The notes under the pieces are model-generated. The model had not been told where the DNA came from. It searched no databases and saw only the letters and a program-made list of their open reading frames with translations. Of a DNA stretch of 32,247 nucleotides, positions 1-7,579 are shown in pieces (position 1 is the first letter of the stretch; each line of letters opens with the position of its first letter). Source of the stretch: Helicobacter bilis ATCC 51630 (GTDB lineage Bacteria > Campylobacterota > Campylobacteria > Campylobacterales > Helicobacteraceae); contig NZ_JMKW01000028.1 in NCBI RefSeq assembly GCF_000686565.1, positions 1 through 32,247 on the forward strand. Reading direction: 5' to 3'. Position numbers and translations under genes: made by a program.

Positions 1-48
1 AAGTGCCAATGATAAAACACTTGTCTTTATACTCTTTTTAAATCCCAT
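1..48 (-). CDS. N-terminus of a probably exported protein (partial, runs off left edge)
   Basis: Only the first 16 codons are inside the window, reading MGFKKSIKTSVLSLAL. A very good ribosome site (AAGGAGA at 53-59) sits four bases before the ATG at 46-48. Two lysines followed by a hydrophobic stretch look like the start of a Sec signal peptide, so a periplasmic, outer-membrane or lipoprotein product is likely. Nothing more can be said about function because the rest lies outside the window. Confidence 0.6.
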   Translation of the reverse strand, partial: MGFKKSIKTSVLSLAL

Positions 49-696
49 GATTTCTCCTTAAAATTTGTAATGAAGTTGGCATTCTACAAAAAAAACAAAT
101 CAAGGGTAAATGGAATATTGTGTGGATATATGAAATTCCAAGTGTTATAAAATCTAAAATACTCATACAGGGATAAACTGACAATAGTTTGAATATTTAC
201 ATCTAGAAAGAAACGTTTATTGTCAGCTTATTCCAGTCGTGCCATATCGCACAAAATGTGGGGCTTAAAACTGCAGCCAATTAAGTGTGGGATTATGTTG
301 GATTGCCACATAATTGCTCAAAGCCCATGGTTTTAGAGACTCTTTTTAGCCTATGGTAAAAATGCAAAAGATTCTAATAGGATTACATTAATGCGAACTT
401 ACATACTTTTAATGCGATTAAAATAATAAAAAGGGTTTTAAAGATTTCTACTTGCTTTTGCAAATTGGTTGTTTTAATATTTAATATAAGGTTCATCACA
501 GAAAGCTAAACTACATTTGAATATAGACGCATAAACTTCACTTTAAGTTATGCCCACACCTTATGCAACACAATCATAACTCACATGAAAAGCAAATGCA
601 ACACGAAAAAACATTAAATCCCAACACCGCCAAAACTAAACTTATTGTGTAGATAAATCGTTTGTTTATAAAAGATTCTAAAATATATTTTATAGG
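49..696. other. 650-base stretch without a clear gene; possible gene remnants
   Basis: No convincing complete gene is present. At about 215-330 the sequence is less AT-rich than its surroundings. A plus-strand frame through 256-336 (starting MWGLKLQPIKC) reads like protein, but it has no ribosome site and ends after 26 codons; I do not recognise it. At 563-652 there is a 29-codon His-rich ORF, listed separately. The rest is AT-rich spacer. It may be a decayed gene zone between the left-edge gene and the acc cluster, which is inference only. Confidence 0.4.
563..652 (+). pseudogene. Short His-rich ORF, possible remnant of a metal-transporter N-terminus
   Basis: A 29-residue frame begins MQHNHNSHEKQMQHEKTLNP and ends TAKTKLIV before TAG at 650-652. 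Five histidines in the first 14 residues, followed by a polar linker and the first residues of what could be a membrane helix, resemble the N-termini of cation diffusion facilitators or metal-binding P-type ATPases. There is no good ribosome site and no continuation in any frame. It could be a chance ORF; this is a weak call. Confidence 0.2.
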
Positions 697-990
697 TTAA
701 TAACTCTTGACATAAGAGCCACTAGAAGCTTTATATTCTTTTACTTTGCCATTAGCAAGTCTTATAGCAATGCTACCACCGCCCACATTTACACCTACAG
801 CATCTCTATCGGGGTATGTCCTTTTATAAGATCCACTTATACTATACTGCTTGACTACATTTTTCTCTACACGTGCCACCCACTCATCATCACAATCACA
901 TGCAATTACATTTGAACCGACCGATCTTTTATAAGATCCACCATCATATATTTTCGCTTTGCCTTGATCGATTTTTACGATATATGCCAT
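697..990 (-). CDS. Small repeat protein of unknown function, 97 aa
   Basis: I do not recognise the family. The ATG at 988-990 is preferred over a TTG two codons upstream because AGGGAG at 997-1002 lies six bases before the ATG. The protein has about two and a half repeats of 35-37 residues. Each carries a G-x-V/A-K-x-Y element followed by a GSY(K) turn (GKAKIYDGGSYKRS near residue 10, NVVKQYSISGSYKRT near 44, GKVKEYKASSGSYVKS near 81). Between them are alternating hydrophobic residues typical of beta strands, so a small all-beta or propeller-like fold is plausible. It has no signal peptide or membrane segment, and one CDC pair near residue 31. It starts 41 bases after the accC stop on the same strand, so it may be the last gene of that operon. 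Confidence 0.7.
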   Translation of the reverse strand: MAYIVKIDQGKAKIYDGGSYKRSVGSNVIACDCDDEWVARVEKNVVKQYSISGSYKRTYPDRDAVGVNVGGGSIAIRLANGKVKEYKASSGSYVKSY

Positions 991-1031
991 TTTCAACTCC
1001 CTATTCGTTACTAATCATTATAGAATGGAAT

Positions 1032-2444
1032 CTAGCCAAGTTTATATTCCGTCTCTAAGTATTTTGTATAGATTCTGGAATCTTCAAAATCTTTATTATC
1101 CATCATCTTTATATGGAATGGAATAGTCGTTTTAATCCCTGCGATTTTAAACTCTTTTAAGGCGCGTTTCATGCGTTTTATAGCTTCTTGTCGTGTCGCA
1201 CCCCACACAATGAGTTTGCCAATCATAGAATCATAAAACATAGGCACGACATAGCCACCATAAGCATGTGTATCAAGCCTTACATTCGCACCACCCGGGG
1301 CAATCCACTCTGTGATTTTACCCGGACATGGATAAAACTTCTCCGGGTCTTCTGCTGTGATTCTGCACTCTATACTATGCCCTTTAAATGTAATAGAATC
1401 TTGACTAGGTAGCTTCTCGCCTTCTGCTATGCGTATCATCCACTCTACTAGATCAAGTCCGCTTACCATTTCACTCACGGTGTGTTCGACTTGCAAACGC
1501 GTATTCATCTCCATAAAGTAAAAGTCTTTATTATTAGAATCGAGTAGAAATTCAAAAGTCCCCGCACCGACATATTTAATATGCTTAGCCGCTTTAATGG
1601 CAGTATCAAGCAAGTTCTTCCTTACCTCATCGCTTAAGACAACCGCTGGAGTCTCTTCAATCAATTTTTGCTGTCGTCTCTGCATAGAGCAATCTCTCTC
1701 GCCAATATGCACGACATTACCATGCTTATCAGCTAGAATTTGCACTTCAATATGCTTTGGCTTATTAATAAATTTTTCCATATAAATTGTGCCATCGCCA
1801 AATGCACTTAATGCCTCACTCTCAGCAGCTAAATATAGATTCTTTAAAAGCCCTTTATCAGGCACGACACGCATACCCCTGCCACCACCACCTGCTGCGG
1901 CTTTGAGTATGACAGGATAGCCGATTTTATCTGCTACCTCTAAGGCTTCTTTATAGCTTTTTAATGCCCCATCACTCCCTACAATCACAGGCACACCCGC
2001 TTCTTTCATGCAGTCTTTTGCCTTTGATTTATCACTCATTATCATCATTACTTCTTTGCTAGGACCGATAAACTCAATATTATGATGTTCGCAAATCTCA
2101 ACAAAGTTTTGATTCTCACTCAAAAAGCCATATCCGGGAAATATCGCATCCGCTTCAAATAAATCCGCCGCACTCATAATAGCTGGGATATTGAGATAGC
2201 TCTCACTACTTTTTTCCCCACCAATACACACTTTCGCATCGGCTACTTCAAGATAATGTGTATCTTTATCAGCGATAGAGTGTATCGCAATGGCTTGTTT
2301 TCCCATCTCTTGAATCGTGCGTATAGCACGCAGGGCAATCTCACCACGATTTGCGATAAGAATGCGTTGCAATTTCTTTTTTACAACGCCGCTATTTTCA
2401 TTTGTGTCTCGCTGCTTACTCTCTGTTGTCTTTGCATTACCCAT
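1032..2444 (-). CDS. accC: Biotin carboxylase subunit of acetyl-CoA carboxylase
   Basis: This cytoplasmic subunit carboxylates the biotin of BCCP using ATP and bicarbonate, the first half-reaction of malonyl-CoA synthesis for fatty acids. The N-terminal domain carries ILIANRGEIALRAIRT (28-43). The ATP-grasp glycine loop AAAGGGGRGM is at 182-191 and the active-site segment EMNTRLQVEHTVSE at 312-325. At 470 aa it is about 20 residues longer than the usual 445-455, because of a polar N-terminal extension of roughly 25 residues before the conserved core. That extension appears real: the ribosome site AGGGG at 2451-2455 lies six bases from this ATG and overlaps the accB stop codon, implying translational coupling. 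The transferase genes accA and accD are not in the window. Confidence 0.97.
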   Translation of the reverse strand: MGNAKTTESKQRDTNENSGVVKKKLQRILIANRGEIALRAIRTIQEMGKQAIAIHSIADKDTHYLEVADAKVCIGGEKSSESYLNIPAIMSAADLFEADAIFPGYGFLSENQNFVEICEHHNIEFIGPSKEVMMIMSDKSKAKDCMKEAGVPVIVGSDGALKSYKEALEVADKIGYPVILKAAAGGGGRGMRVVPDKGLLKNLYLAAESEALSAFGDGTIYMEKFINKPKHIEVQILADKHGNVVHIGERDCSMQRRQQKLIEETPAVVLSDEVRKNLLDTAIKAAKHIKYVGAGTFEFLLDSNNKDFYFMEMNTRLQVEHTVSEMVSGLDLVEWMIRIAEGEKLPSQDSITFKGHSIECRITAEDPEKFYPCPGKITEWIAPGGANVRLDTHAYGGYVVPMFYDSMIGKLIVWGATRQEAIKRMKRALKEFKIAGIKTTIPFHIKMMDNKDFEDSRIYTKYLETEYKLG

Positions 2445-2453
2445 AAGATACCC

Positions 2454-2924
2454 CTAGATTCTCTCAACCATAACAAGCTTTGTGCCATACTCAACAGGCT
2501 GTGCGTCATTTACCTCTATCTCTACGATTTTGCAGTCAAACTCTGCTTCAATCTCATTCATAATCTTCATCGCTTCAACAATGCCTATTGTCTGTCCCTT
2601 TTTAATCGTATCACCCACACTTACATAGGGTGCTGCACCCGGGCTTGGTGAGCGGTAAAATGTGCCTACCATAGGAGAAGTGATAAAATCAGCATTATTT
2701 GCATTTGCAGGTTTTGGACTAGATTCTATTGTTTGTGTTGCAGGTGCAACTTCTATCTTTTGTGTGGGTGTGGCTTGTGCTACTTGCTGGATAACTTTGT
2801 CTGCTTTTAGCTTTTTACCTTCTTTACTTAGTTTTAGCAAGAAGTTTTCTTGCTCTAAGCGGAGAGAAGCAAGATCTGAATCATTAAAGAGCTGGATGAG
2901 TTCCTTTATCTCGGATAATTTCAT
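2454..2924 (-). CDS. accB: Biotin carboxyl carrier protein of acetyl-CoA carboxylase
   Basis: It carries the biotin that shuttles CO2 between AccC and the AccAD transferase. The product is 156 aa. A charged N-terminal helix (MKLSEIKELIQLF) is followed by an Ala/Pro/Thr-rich linker (about 48-78) and the biotinyl domain with VEAMKIMNE, where Lys120 is the biotinylation site. The ATG at 2922-2924 is chosen because AAGGA at 2931-2935 is six bases upstream; a longer frame opening further upstream overlaps the permease gene and lacks a site. It lies nine bases before accC, the standard accBC arrangement, and about 67 bases after the permease gene. Confidence 0.96.
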   Translation of the reverse strand: MKLSEIKELIQLFNDSDLASLRLEQENFLLKLSKEGKKLKADKVIQQVAQATPTQKIEVAPATQTIESSPKPANANNADFITSPMVGTFYRSPSPGAAPYVSVGDTIKKGQTIGIVEAMKIMNEIEAEFDCKIVEIEVNDAQPVEYGTKLVMVERI

Positions 2925-2991
2925 ATAAAATCCTTCAAATGTAAAATAATAATCGTTTATGATAACATAAACTTGTAAAGTTTTTAATATT

Positions 2992-4017
2992 TCAATGCTT
3001 ACTCTCACTAAAAGCTACCCTTACCCCCTCTCCAATAAATACAAGCAAAGATAGCACAATAGACATAACAAGAAATCCAGCTATACCTAAATGTGGTGCT
3101 TGTATATTATTTTTACCTTGATTGAGTAGCTCCCCTAGGCTTGCACTCCCAAGCGGTATACCAAAGCCCAAAAAATCAAGCGTAGCAAGTGTCGTAATAC
3201 TCCCAATGGTAATAAAAGGCAAATAAGTAATAGTCGCAATTAAAGCATTAGGCAGAATATGCACAAACATAATATGTAAATCACTAAAACCCAAAACTTT
3301 TGAAGCCTTAACATAATCCTGTGTCCTTGCCCTTAAAAACTCCGCACGCACCACACCCACAATACTAGTCCAGCTAAAAAGCAGCACAATCCCTAAAATA
3401 ATCCAAAATGTCGGCAATATAAAGCTTGATACAATGATAATCACAAAAAGTGTCGGCATACCACTCCAAATCTCTAAAGCCCTCTGCCCAAATAAATCAA
3501 TAAGCCCACCATAATAGCCCTGCATACCACCGATAATAACGCCAATACACACGCTACACACACTCAAAATTATCCCAAAAAGCAGTGAAGTGCGTAAGCC
3601 ATATAATAATCTCGCAAAAACATCTCTGCCTTGATCATCAGTCCCTAAAATATGCTCCCTGCTTGGTGGTGTAGGCGGTATGCCTTTTAGATTCCAATCG
3701 ATACTATCAGCAGCATACTCTATTAAGGGATAAAGTATAAAATCATTTGCAAAAAGATTCCTAACATATGGATCTTTATAATCTGGTGTCGTATAAAAAT
3801 CCCCGCCAAATTCAATCTCACTATAATCTATAAAAATAGGAAAATAAAACGAATTGTTTTTATAAATAAGCAAAGGCTTGTCATTTGCTAAAAATGGTGC
3901 GAATAAACTCACAATAAAGATAAAAACAAAACAAAAAAGTGAGAATCTAGCCATTTTATGTGCGTAAAATAAACGCCAACGCATAAAAAGTAATGATGGT
4001 GTTTTGTCATACTGCAT
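2992..4017 (-). CDS. Oligopeptide/dipeptide ABC transporter permease (OppC/YejE-like)
   Basis: An inner-membrane permease of the peptide/nickel ABC importer class, 341 aa. A first membrane helix lies at about 25-45 and a long periplasmic segment follows. The family hallmark LGTDDQGRDVFARLLYG is near 123-139, then about five further helices. The EAA-type loop that docks the ATPase reads KASKVLGFSDLHIMFVHILP. The long insert before the LGTDDQGRD motif and the length are typical of YejE-like proteins. No partner permease, ATPase or binding protein is adjacent; from memory, oppC and oppA/B genes are also scattered in H. pylori. It lies upstream of accB on the same strand with a short gap, so accBC may be read through from its promoter. 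Confidence 0.85.
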   Translation of the reverse strand: MQYDKTPSLLFMRWRLFYAHKMARFSLFCFVFIFIVSLFAPFLANDKPLLIYKNNSFYFPIFIDYSEIEFGGDFYTTPDYKDPYVRNLFANDFILYPLIEYAADSIDWNLKGIPPTPPSREHILGTDDQGRDVFARLLYGLRTSLLFGIILSVCSVCIGVIIGGMQGYYGGLIDLFGQRALEIWSGMPTLFVIIIVSSFILPTFWIILGIVLLFSWTSIVGVVRAEFLRARTQDYVKASKVLGFSDLHIMFVHILPNALIATITYLPFITIGSITTLATLDFLGFGIPLGSASLGELLNQGKNNIQAPHLGIAGFLVMSIVLSLLVFIGEGVRVAFSESKH

Positions 4018-4555
4018 GATATGCCTTTTATGATGAATAATGTAGAATTATATTATATAAATAGGTGCAAATAAAGATTTCAAATGAAGAAAAAGAATTT
4101 TTATGCTAGATAAAATATATAAAGACTTTAAAATCTTATTCACATAGCGAAGATATAAAAGTTTTAAAAGCGACTAAATATATACACAAATCTAGCTTGT
4201 TGTATATCAGATTCAAGAAATTTATATCAAAAAAGTAATATTACATTTTGTAGATTATTGTTTGCTCTAACATAGAATCTAAAAGATTTGTTGGATGTTA
4301 TCTTATTATTTAGCTTCCATATACACAAAAAAATAAAATTAGGAAATAGATTTTAGAGACATGATTTATAGAATCTTACAAGCCTGAAAAATAAAAACTA
4401 AATTAGCAAAAAGTATAATTGCCTATAACCACATAGACTTATTAACTTACAAAAGGCCAGATAATTTACTCAATAAGACTACTTATTGCAGAATCCAGCA
4501 AGGAAGCAATCACCCTACTGAAAATCTAAAAGACTAACAATAAAGCAAAAAAGAA
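4018..4555. other. 540-base AT-rich intergenic stretch
   Basis: No ORF of credible length or ribosome site is present in either direction. It holds the promoter for the permease gene at its left end. At its right end, within 75 bases of the lhgO stop, is a potential hairpin with arms ATTGC (4485-4489) and GCAAT (4506-4510). No tRNA-like cloverleaf was found. Confidence 0.5.
4047..4057 (-). promoter_or_regulatory. Tandem -10 boxes upstream of the permease-acc cluster
   Basis: On the minus strand two overlapping TATAAT hexamers (TATAATATAAT) lie 30-40 bases before the permease ATG. No clear -35 element is visible, which is usual for epsilonproteobacterial vegetative promoters. Confidence 0.5.
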
Positions 4556-5755
4556 TTATGCCTCAAGCATTTCCTTTACTTTTTCTAAAATATGTGCGCC
4601 TATTGGGATAGCAGAGGTTGCAGCTGGGCTTGGGGCGTTACATACATGCACAGACCTTGGTGTATTTACAAAAAGAAAATCTTCGATTAATTCACCAGAG
4701 TTACTCACAGCTTGAGCGCGCACACCAGCAGGATATGGGCTTAGATCTTCTTTTGTGAGTTTTGGGCAGTATTTTTGCACGAGTTTAAGATAGCCACCTT
4801 TGCAGAATGAATTTTTCATTTCAACAAGCCCGGTTTTTAGATTCTTATATATCACTTTTCGAATGCCTGAATGTGTTATCATCTCTGCAATATCATCGAT
4901 AGAAATATCAGTTTTTGTGTATCCCTCGCGTTTAAAAGCAAGCACAGCGTTAGGACCAACTGTTACACTTCCATCAATCATTCGTGTCAAATGCACTCCA
5001 AGAAAAGGCACACTAGGATCAGGGATAGGATAGATAAGGTGCTTTACGATTTGATTATGCTGACTTTGGAGACGATAATACTCGCCACGGAAAGGGCAAA
5101 TCACAAAATCCGGTGTGATACCTAGCATTTTCACAAGCTTATCAGACATAAGCCCAGAGCAAGTAACAAGATAGCGACTCTCATATTGTCCTTTTGTAGT
5201 TTGGACTATCATGCCTTGCGAGTGTTCTACCAAGCCCACAACCTCTGTGCTATAAAAAATACTTCCACCTTTTTCTTGAAAGCGTTTTGCCATAGCCTGT
5301 GTTACTTCCACATAGCTTACAATGCCACTTGATGGGAAGAAAATACCCCCAAGCCCAGTGATATTTGGCTCTCTCTCTTGCAACTCTTTGGAATCTAGCC
5401 ATGTGCGTTCCAAGCCATTTGCCTCTGTGCGTTCCCATAACGCTTTCATACGCTCCATTTCAAGCGGCGTTGTTGCTACCAATAATTTACCGCAAATGTC
5501 GTATTTAATCCCATTTTCATCGCAAAAAGCCTTTGTTGCCTTATTTCCCTCAAAGCAAAACTTCGCTTTCAAACTCCCGGGTGTATAATACACACCCGCA
5601 TGGATAACGCCACTATTATGCCCAGTTTGATGCTGCCCGGCAGTTGCCTCTTTCTCCAATAATGCGACTTTCATGCCCGGATATGCGTCCATAAGCTGCA
5701 TAGCAACAGACATACCGATAATACCACCACCAACAATAACAAAATCATATATCAT
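4556..5755 (-). CDS. lhgO: L-2-hydroxyglutarate dehydrogenase/oxidase
   Basis: An FAD enzyme that oxidises L-2-hydroxyglutarate to 2-oxoglutarate, passing electrons to the membrane quinone pool in E. coli. The 399-aa protein opens with the dinucleotide-binding motif DFVIVGGGIIGMSVAMQL. It has the LhgO/YgaF signature HNSGVIHAGVYYTPGSLKA at about 45-63, and a C-terminal DAO-type end with CNAPSPAATSAIPIG. The ATG at 5753-5755 is chosen over an upstream in-frame ATG because AGGGA at 5761-5765 is correctly spaced and the FAD motif then starts at residue 3, as in homologues. It follows glaH in the same order as in E. coli, but 424 bases away and with its own -10 box. No gabD, gabT or gabP follows. 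Confidence 0.92.
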   Translation of the reverse strand: MIYDFVIVGGGIIGMSVAMQLMDAYPGMKVALLEKEATAGQHQTGHNSGVIHAGVYYTPGSLKAKFCFEGNKATKAFCDENGIKYDICGKLLVATTPLEMERMKALWERTEANGLERTWLDSKELQEREPNITGLGGIFFPSSGIVSYVEVTQAMAKRFQEKGGSIFYSTEVVGLVEHSQGMIVQTTKGQYESRYLVTCSGLMSDKLVKMLGITPDFVICPFRGEYYRLQSQHNQIVKHLIYPIPDPSVPFLGVHLTRMIDGSVTVGPNAVLAFKREGYTKTDISIDDIAEMITHSGIRKVIYKNLKTGLVEMKNSFCKGGYLKLVQKYCPKLTKEDLSPYPAGVRAQAVSNSGELIEDFLFVNTPRSVHVCNAPSPAATSAIPIGAHILEKVKEMLEA

Positions 5756-5774
5756 ATTTTTCCCTTTACAACGC

Positions 5775-5789
5775 ATGTGTAATACACAT
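5775..5789. repeat. Inverted repeat in the lhgO leader
   Basis: ATGTGT-AAT-ACACAT is a perfect six-base-arm palindrome between the predicted lhgO transcription start (about 5819) and its ribosome site. It could be an operator or a small leader hairpin; no regulator gene is adjacent. Confidence 0.45.
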
Positions 5790-5825
5790 TTTGCTGACTT
5801 AGAATCTATAAGTTTAAGATTCTGC

Positions 5826-5831
5826 ATTATA
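5826..5831 (-). promoter_or_regulatory. -10 box of lhgO
   Basis: TATAAT in the context AGCTATAATGC on the minus strand, about 70 bases before the lhgO ATG. This matches the other -10 boxes in the window and indicates that lhgO can be transcribed independently of glaH. Confidence 0.6.
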
Positions 5832-6179
5832 GCTTAAAATTGGTATGTTAAAGACTGAAATCCCAAATTACTCGCTACAATAAAACCATTAAAAAAGAAT
5901 CTTTAGCTTAAAGACCATTATAAATGGATTTACAGAATCTCATCTCTTGCCATGTTAAAACTTGGCTGAAATATCTATCTTGGATTTTCCACCAAAATAC
6001 CAAAAATGACAAGATTTTGTCAGATTTCAAAACACTAGATCTAGAGATATGCTAGACTTAAAATAAAATCATGTCCAGCACACTTTGATTCAATATTTAA
6101 TGTAGATATAAATAAGTCCTGCAAACAAAATCTCTCATTGACTGATGAATTTCTTTGCTTACTTTATAAAATGCAACAA
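5832..6179. other. Spacer between glaH and lhgO
   Basis: No gene is evident. It contains the terminator-like hairpin at 6002-6022 and a perfect 10-base palindrome CTAGATCTAG at 6035-6044. Otherwise AT-rich and featureless. Confidence 0.5.
6002..6022 (-). terminator. Probable rho-independent terminator after glaH
   Basis: On the minus strand TGACAA-AATC-TTGTCA forms a six-base-pair stem directly followed by TTTTT. It lies about 160 bases past the glaH stop and before the lhgO promoter, so it would separate the two units. The stem is short and AT-rich, so the call is moderate. Confidence 0.5.
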
Positions 6180-7145
6180 TTATATAGCTGCTTTTTTTAA
6201 TCCATGATAGGCTTTAAAAGGGTTTGAAGTGAATGAGAAATAGCCCCTTTGACGCATAAGCTCTCTACGCAAATTCTCATGTCTTTCAAACTTATCTCTA
6301 CCATGTAGCCAGAAAAGATTGTTGATAAGTAGGAATTGTCCCACTGGCACAGGGAATGATAGCTTATTCTTGCTATTTTCTAGCGAGTCTCCCATATCTG
6401 CAAGCCAAGTGCCTTCTTCATAATCTTTTGGTTGCGCAAATTGATCGATAAAAAGCATAACGGGACGACCATCAGCATCGACTTCAAATACCGGGTGATA
6501 AGCATCTTCTGTTACATTTTTGCTTGGCGGTGCAGACCATTTAATAACGCGTTTTGCTAAATGATGATTGAAATATTTATCTAAATCTTCCCAATCATCA
6601 AGGTGTAAAAGTTGAGAATCTCCACCTTTCATATTTTGCTCATCAATTTTATACATTAATACATAATCTGTGGTTTGATTCACATAAGTGCCATCATTAT
6701 GCAATTCAAGTGGCTTTTGCGGTTGGCGTAAATAACTATCTGAATTATCAGTATTAACAACCGCCCATCTAGCATAATATTTGCCTGTCATATCATCAAA
6801 GTTTGAGCGACCTATTAAATGCACGAACGCAGTAGCAATTTTTACCATATCATCGCCTTGTGCTACATCATTAATGCCCTCTGGATTCACAAGCAATGCC
6901 CCTTGATCTCTATTGCTTAGTGCGTTTTGCAATACTTTTTGCAATTTGTTATCGCATAGTTTATTAAGAATCTCCGCCACTCTGAATCGCAAGAAAGATT
7001 TATACTCAAGTGCTTGCACTGGATATTGCTCCACTTCTTTCAAAAATTGTGCAATAACCTCTTTCGTAAAAACCATTTCCAAAAGTTTTGGTGAATATTT
7101 AGAAGGTGTTACCTTAAACTGCTTATTCTCAAAAATACTTGCCAT
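6180..7145 (-). CDS. glaH: Glutarate 2-hydroxylase (CsiD family, Fe(II)/2-oxoglutarate dioxygenase)
   Basis: Hydroxylates glutarate to L-2-hydroxyglutarate, consuming O2 and 2-oxoglutarate and giving succinate and CO2. The 321-aa protein matches E. coli CsiD/GlaH along its length: [16 protein letters not shown] at 42-57, HLIGRSNFD at 109-117, and [16 protein letters not shown] at 140-155. The iron facial triad is H149, D151 and H281 (FWLHGRDKF), and a basic segment [13 protein letters not shown] follows near 291-303. All expected metal ligands are present, so it should be active. AGGAGA at 7151-7156 is five bases before the ATG. With lhgO downstream it forms a minimal glutarate-to-2-oxoglutarate route; the enzymes that would make glutarate from lysine are not nearby. 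Confidence 0.95.
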   Translation of the reverse strand: MASIFENKQFKVTPSKYSPKLLEMVFTKEVIAQFLKEVEQYPVQALEYKSFLRFRVAEILNKLCDNKLQKVLQNALSNRDQGALLVNPEGINDVAQGDDMVKIATAFVHLIGRSNFDDMTGKYYARWAVVNTDNSDSYLRQPQKPLELHNDGTYVNQTTDYVLMYKIDEQNMKGGDSQLLHLDDWEDLDKYFNHHLAKRVIKWSAPPSKNVTEDAYHPVFEVDADGRPVMLFIDQFAQPKDYEEGTWLADMGDSLENSKNKLSFPVPVGQFLLINNLFWLHGRDKFERHENLRRELMRQRGYFSFTSNPFKAYHGLKKAAI

Positions 7146-7579
7146 GTCGTTCTCCTAAAATTGAAATACTTGCGATTGCAAGAGTGTTTGGGGATTTAAA
7201 TCCTTGAAAGTAAGAATTGCATTTTAAACATTAAATTTAGCTTAAATTGATAATAATATACACTTTTTTATTTTGTAAAAATTATAAATTGTTACATATT
7301 TACAAGTTTTAGTATAAAATTATCATTATTGGCTAAACAATAAGAAGAAAAAATAGGACATTGCGAGATTCTATAAAATTACACAGAAAAAAGCCTATTT
7401 TACGATAAAAAGTATATAAAATACACTTTTTATCGCTTTTGTATTATGGAAAAATAGTTACAATTATAAACTAATAGAATATACAAATGTTACTTTATGT
7501 AAAAATAAGATTGCAAAAAAATATAATCAATAGGTATCTATCAAAATAAAATACAATTGGTATAAATCTCTACTAAAAC
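7146..7579. other. Upstream region of glaH with several inverted repeats
   Basis: No ORF is evident. From the glaH side: CTTGC-GATT-GCAAG at 7169-7182, a perfect 12-base palindrome GGATTTAAATCC at 7192-7203, TAATAAT-rich sequence near 7248-7260, and an 11-base-arm inverted repeat at 7403-7435. The density of dyads suggests a regulated promoter region, but no regulator gene is adjacent. Confidence 0.5.
7403..7435. repeat. Perfect 11-base inverted repeat between the MoaC-like gene and glaH
   Basis: CGATAAAAAGT (7403-7413) and ACTTTTTATCG (7425-7435) are perfect inverted copies with an 11-base spacer. No T-run typical of a terminator follows on the minus strand. Its place about 260 bases before glaH would also suit an operator. 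Confidence 0.55.

Noticed and set aside
2256..2651. 131-codon plus-strand ORF across the accC/accB junction
   Set aside because: Antisense to two well-supported genes, with Cys/Leu-rich composition and no ribosome site.
4482..4515. CCAGCAAGGAAGCA motif resembling the SRP RNA tip (GCAAGGAAGCA)
   Set aside because: The 5' strand lacks the CAGG partner of the conserved internal loop, the apical loop has an extra base, and no longer stem encloses it; more likely a small 3' hairpin after lhgO.
7245..7335. TAATAAT and ATTATCATTATT stretches resembling Fur boxes upstream of glaH
   Set aside because: Neither matches the 7-1-7 inverted pattern well, and such words are common in this AT-rich sequence.
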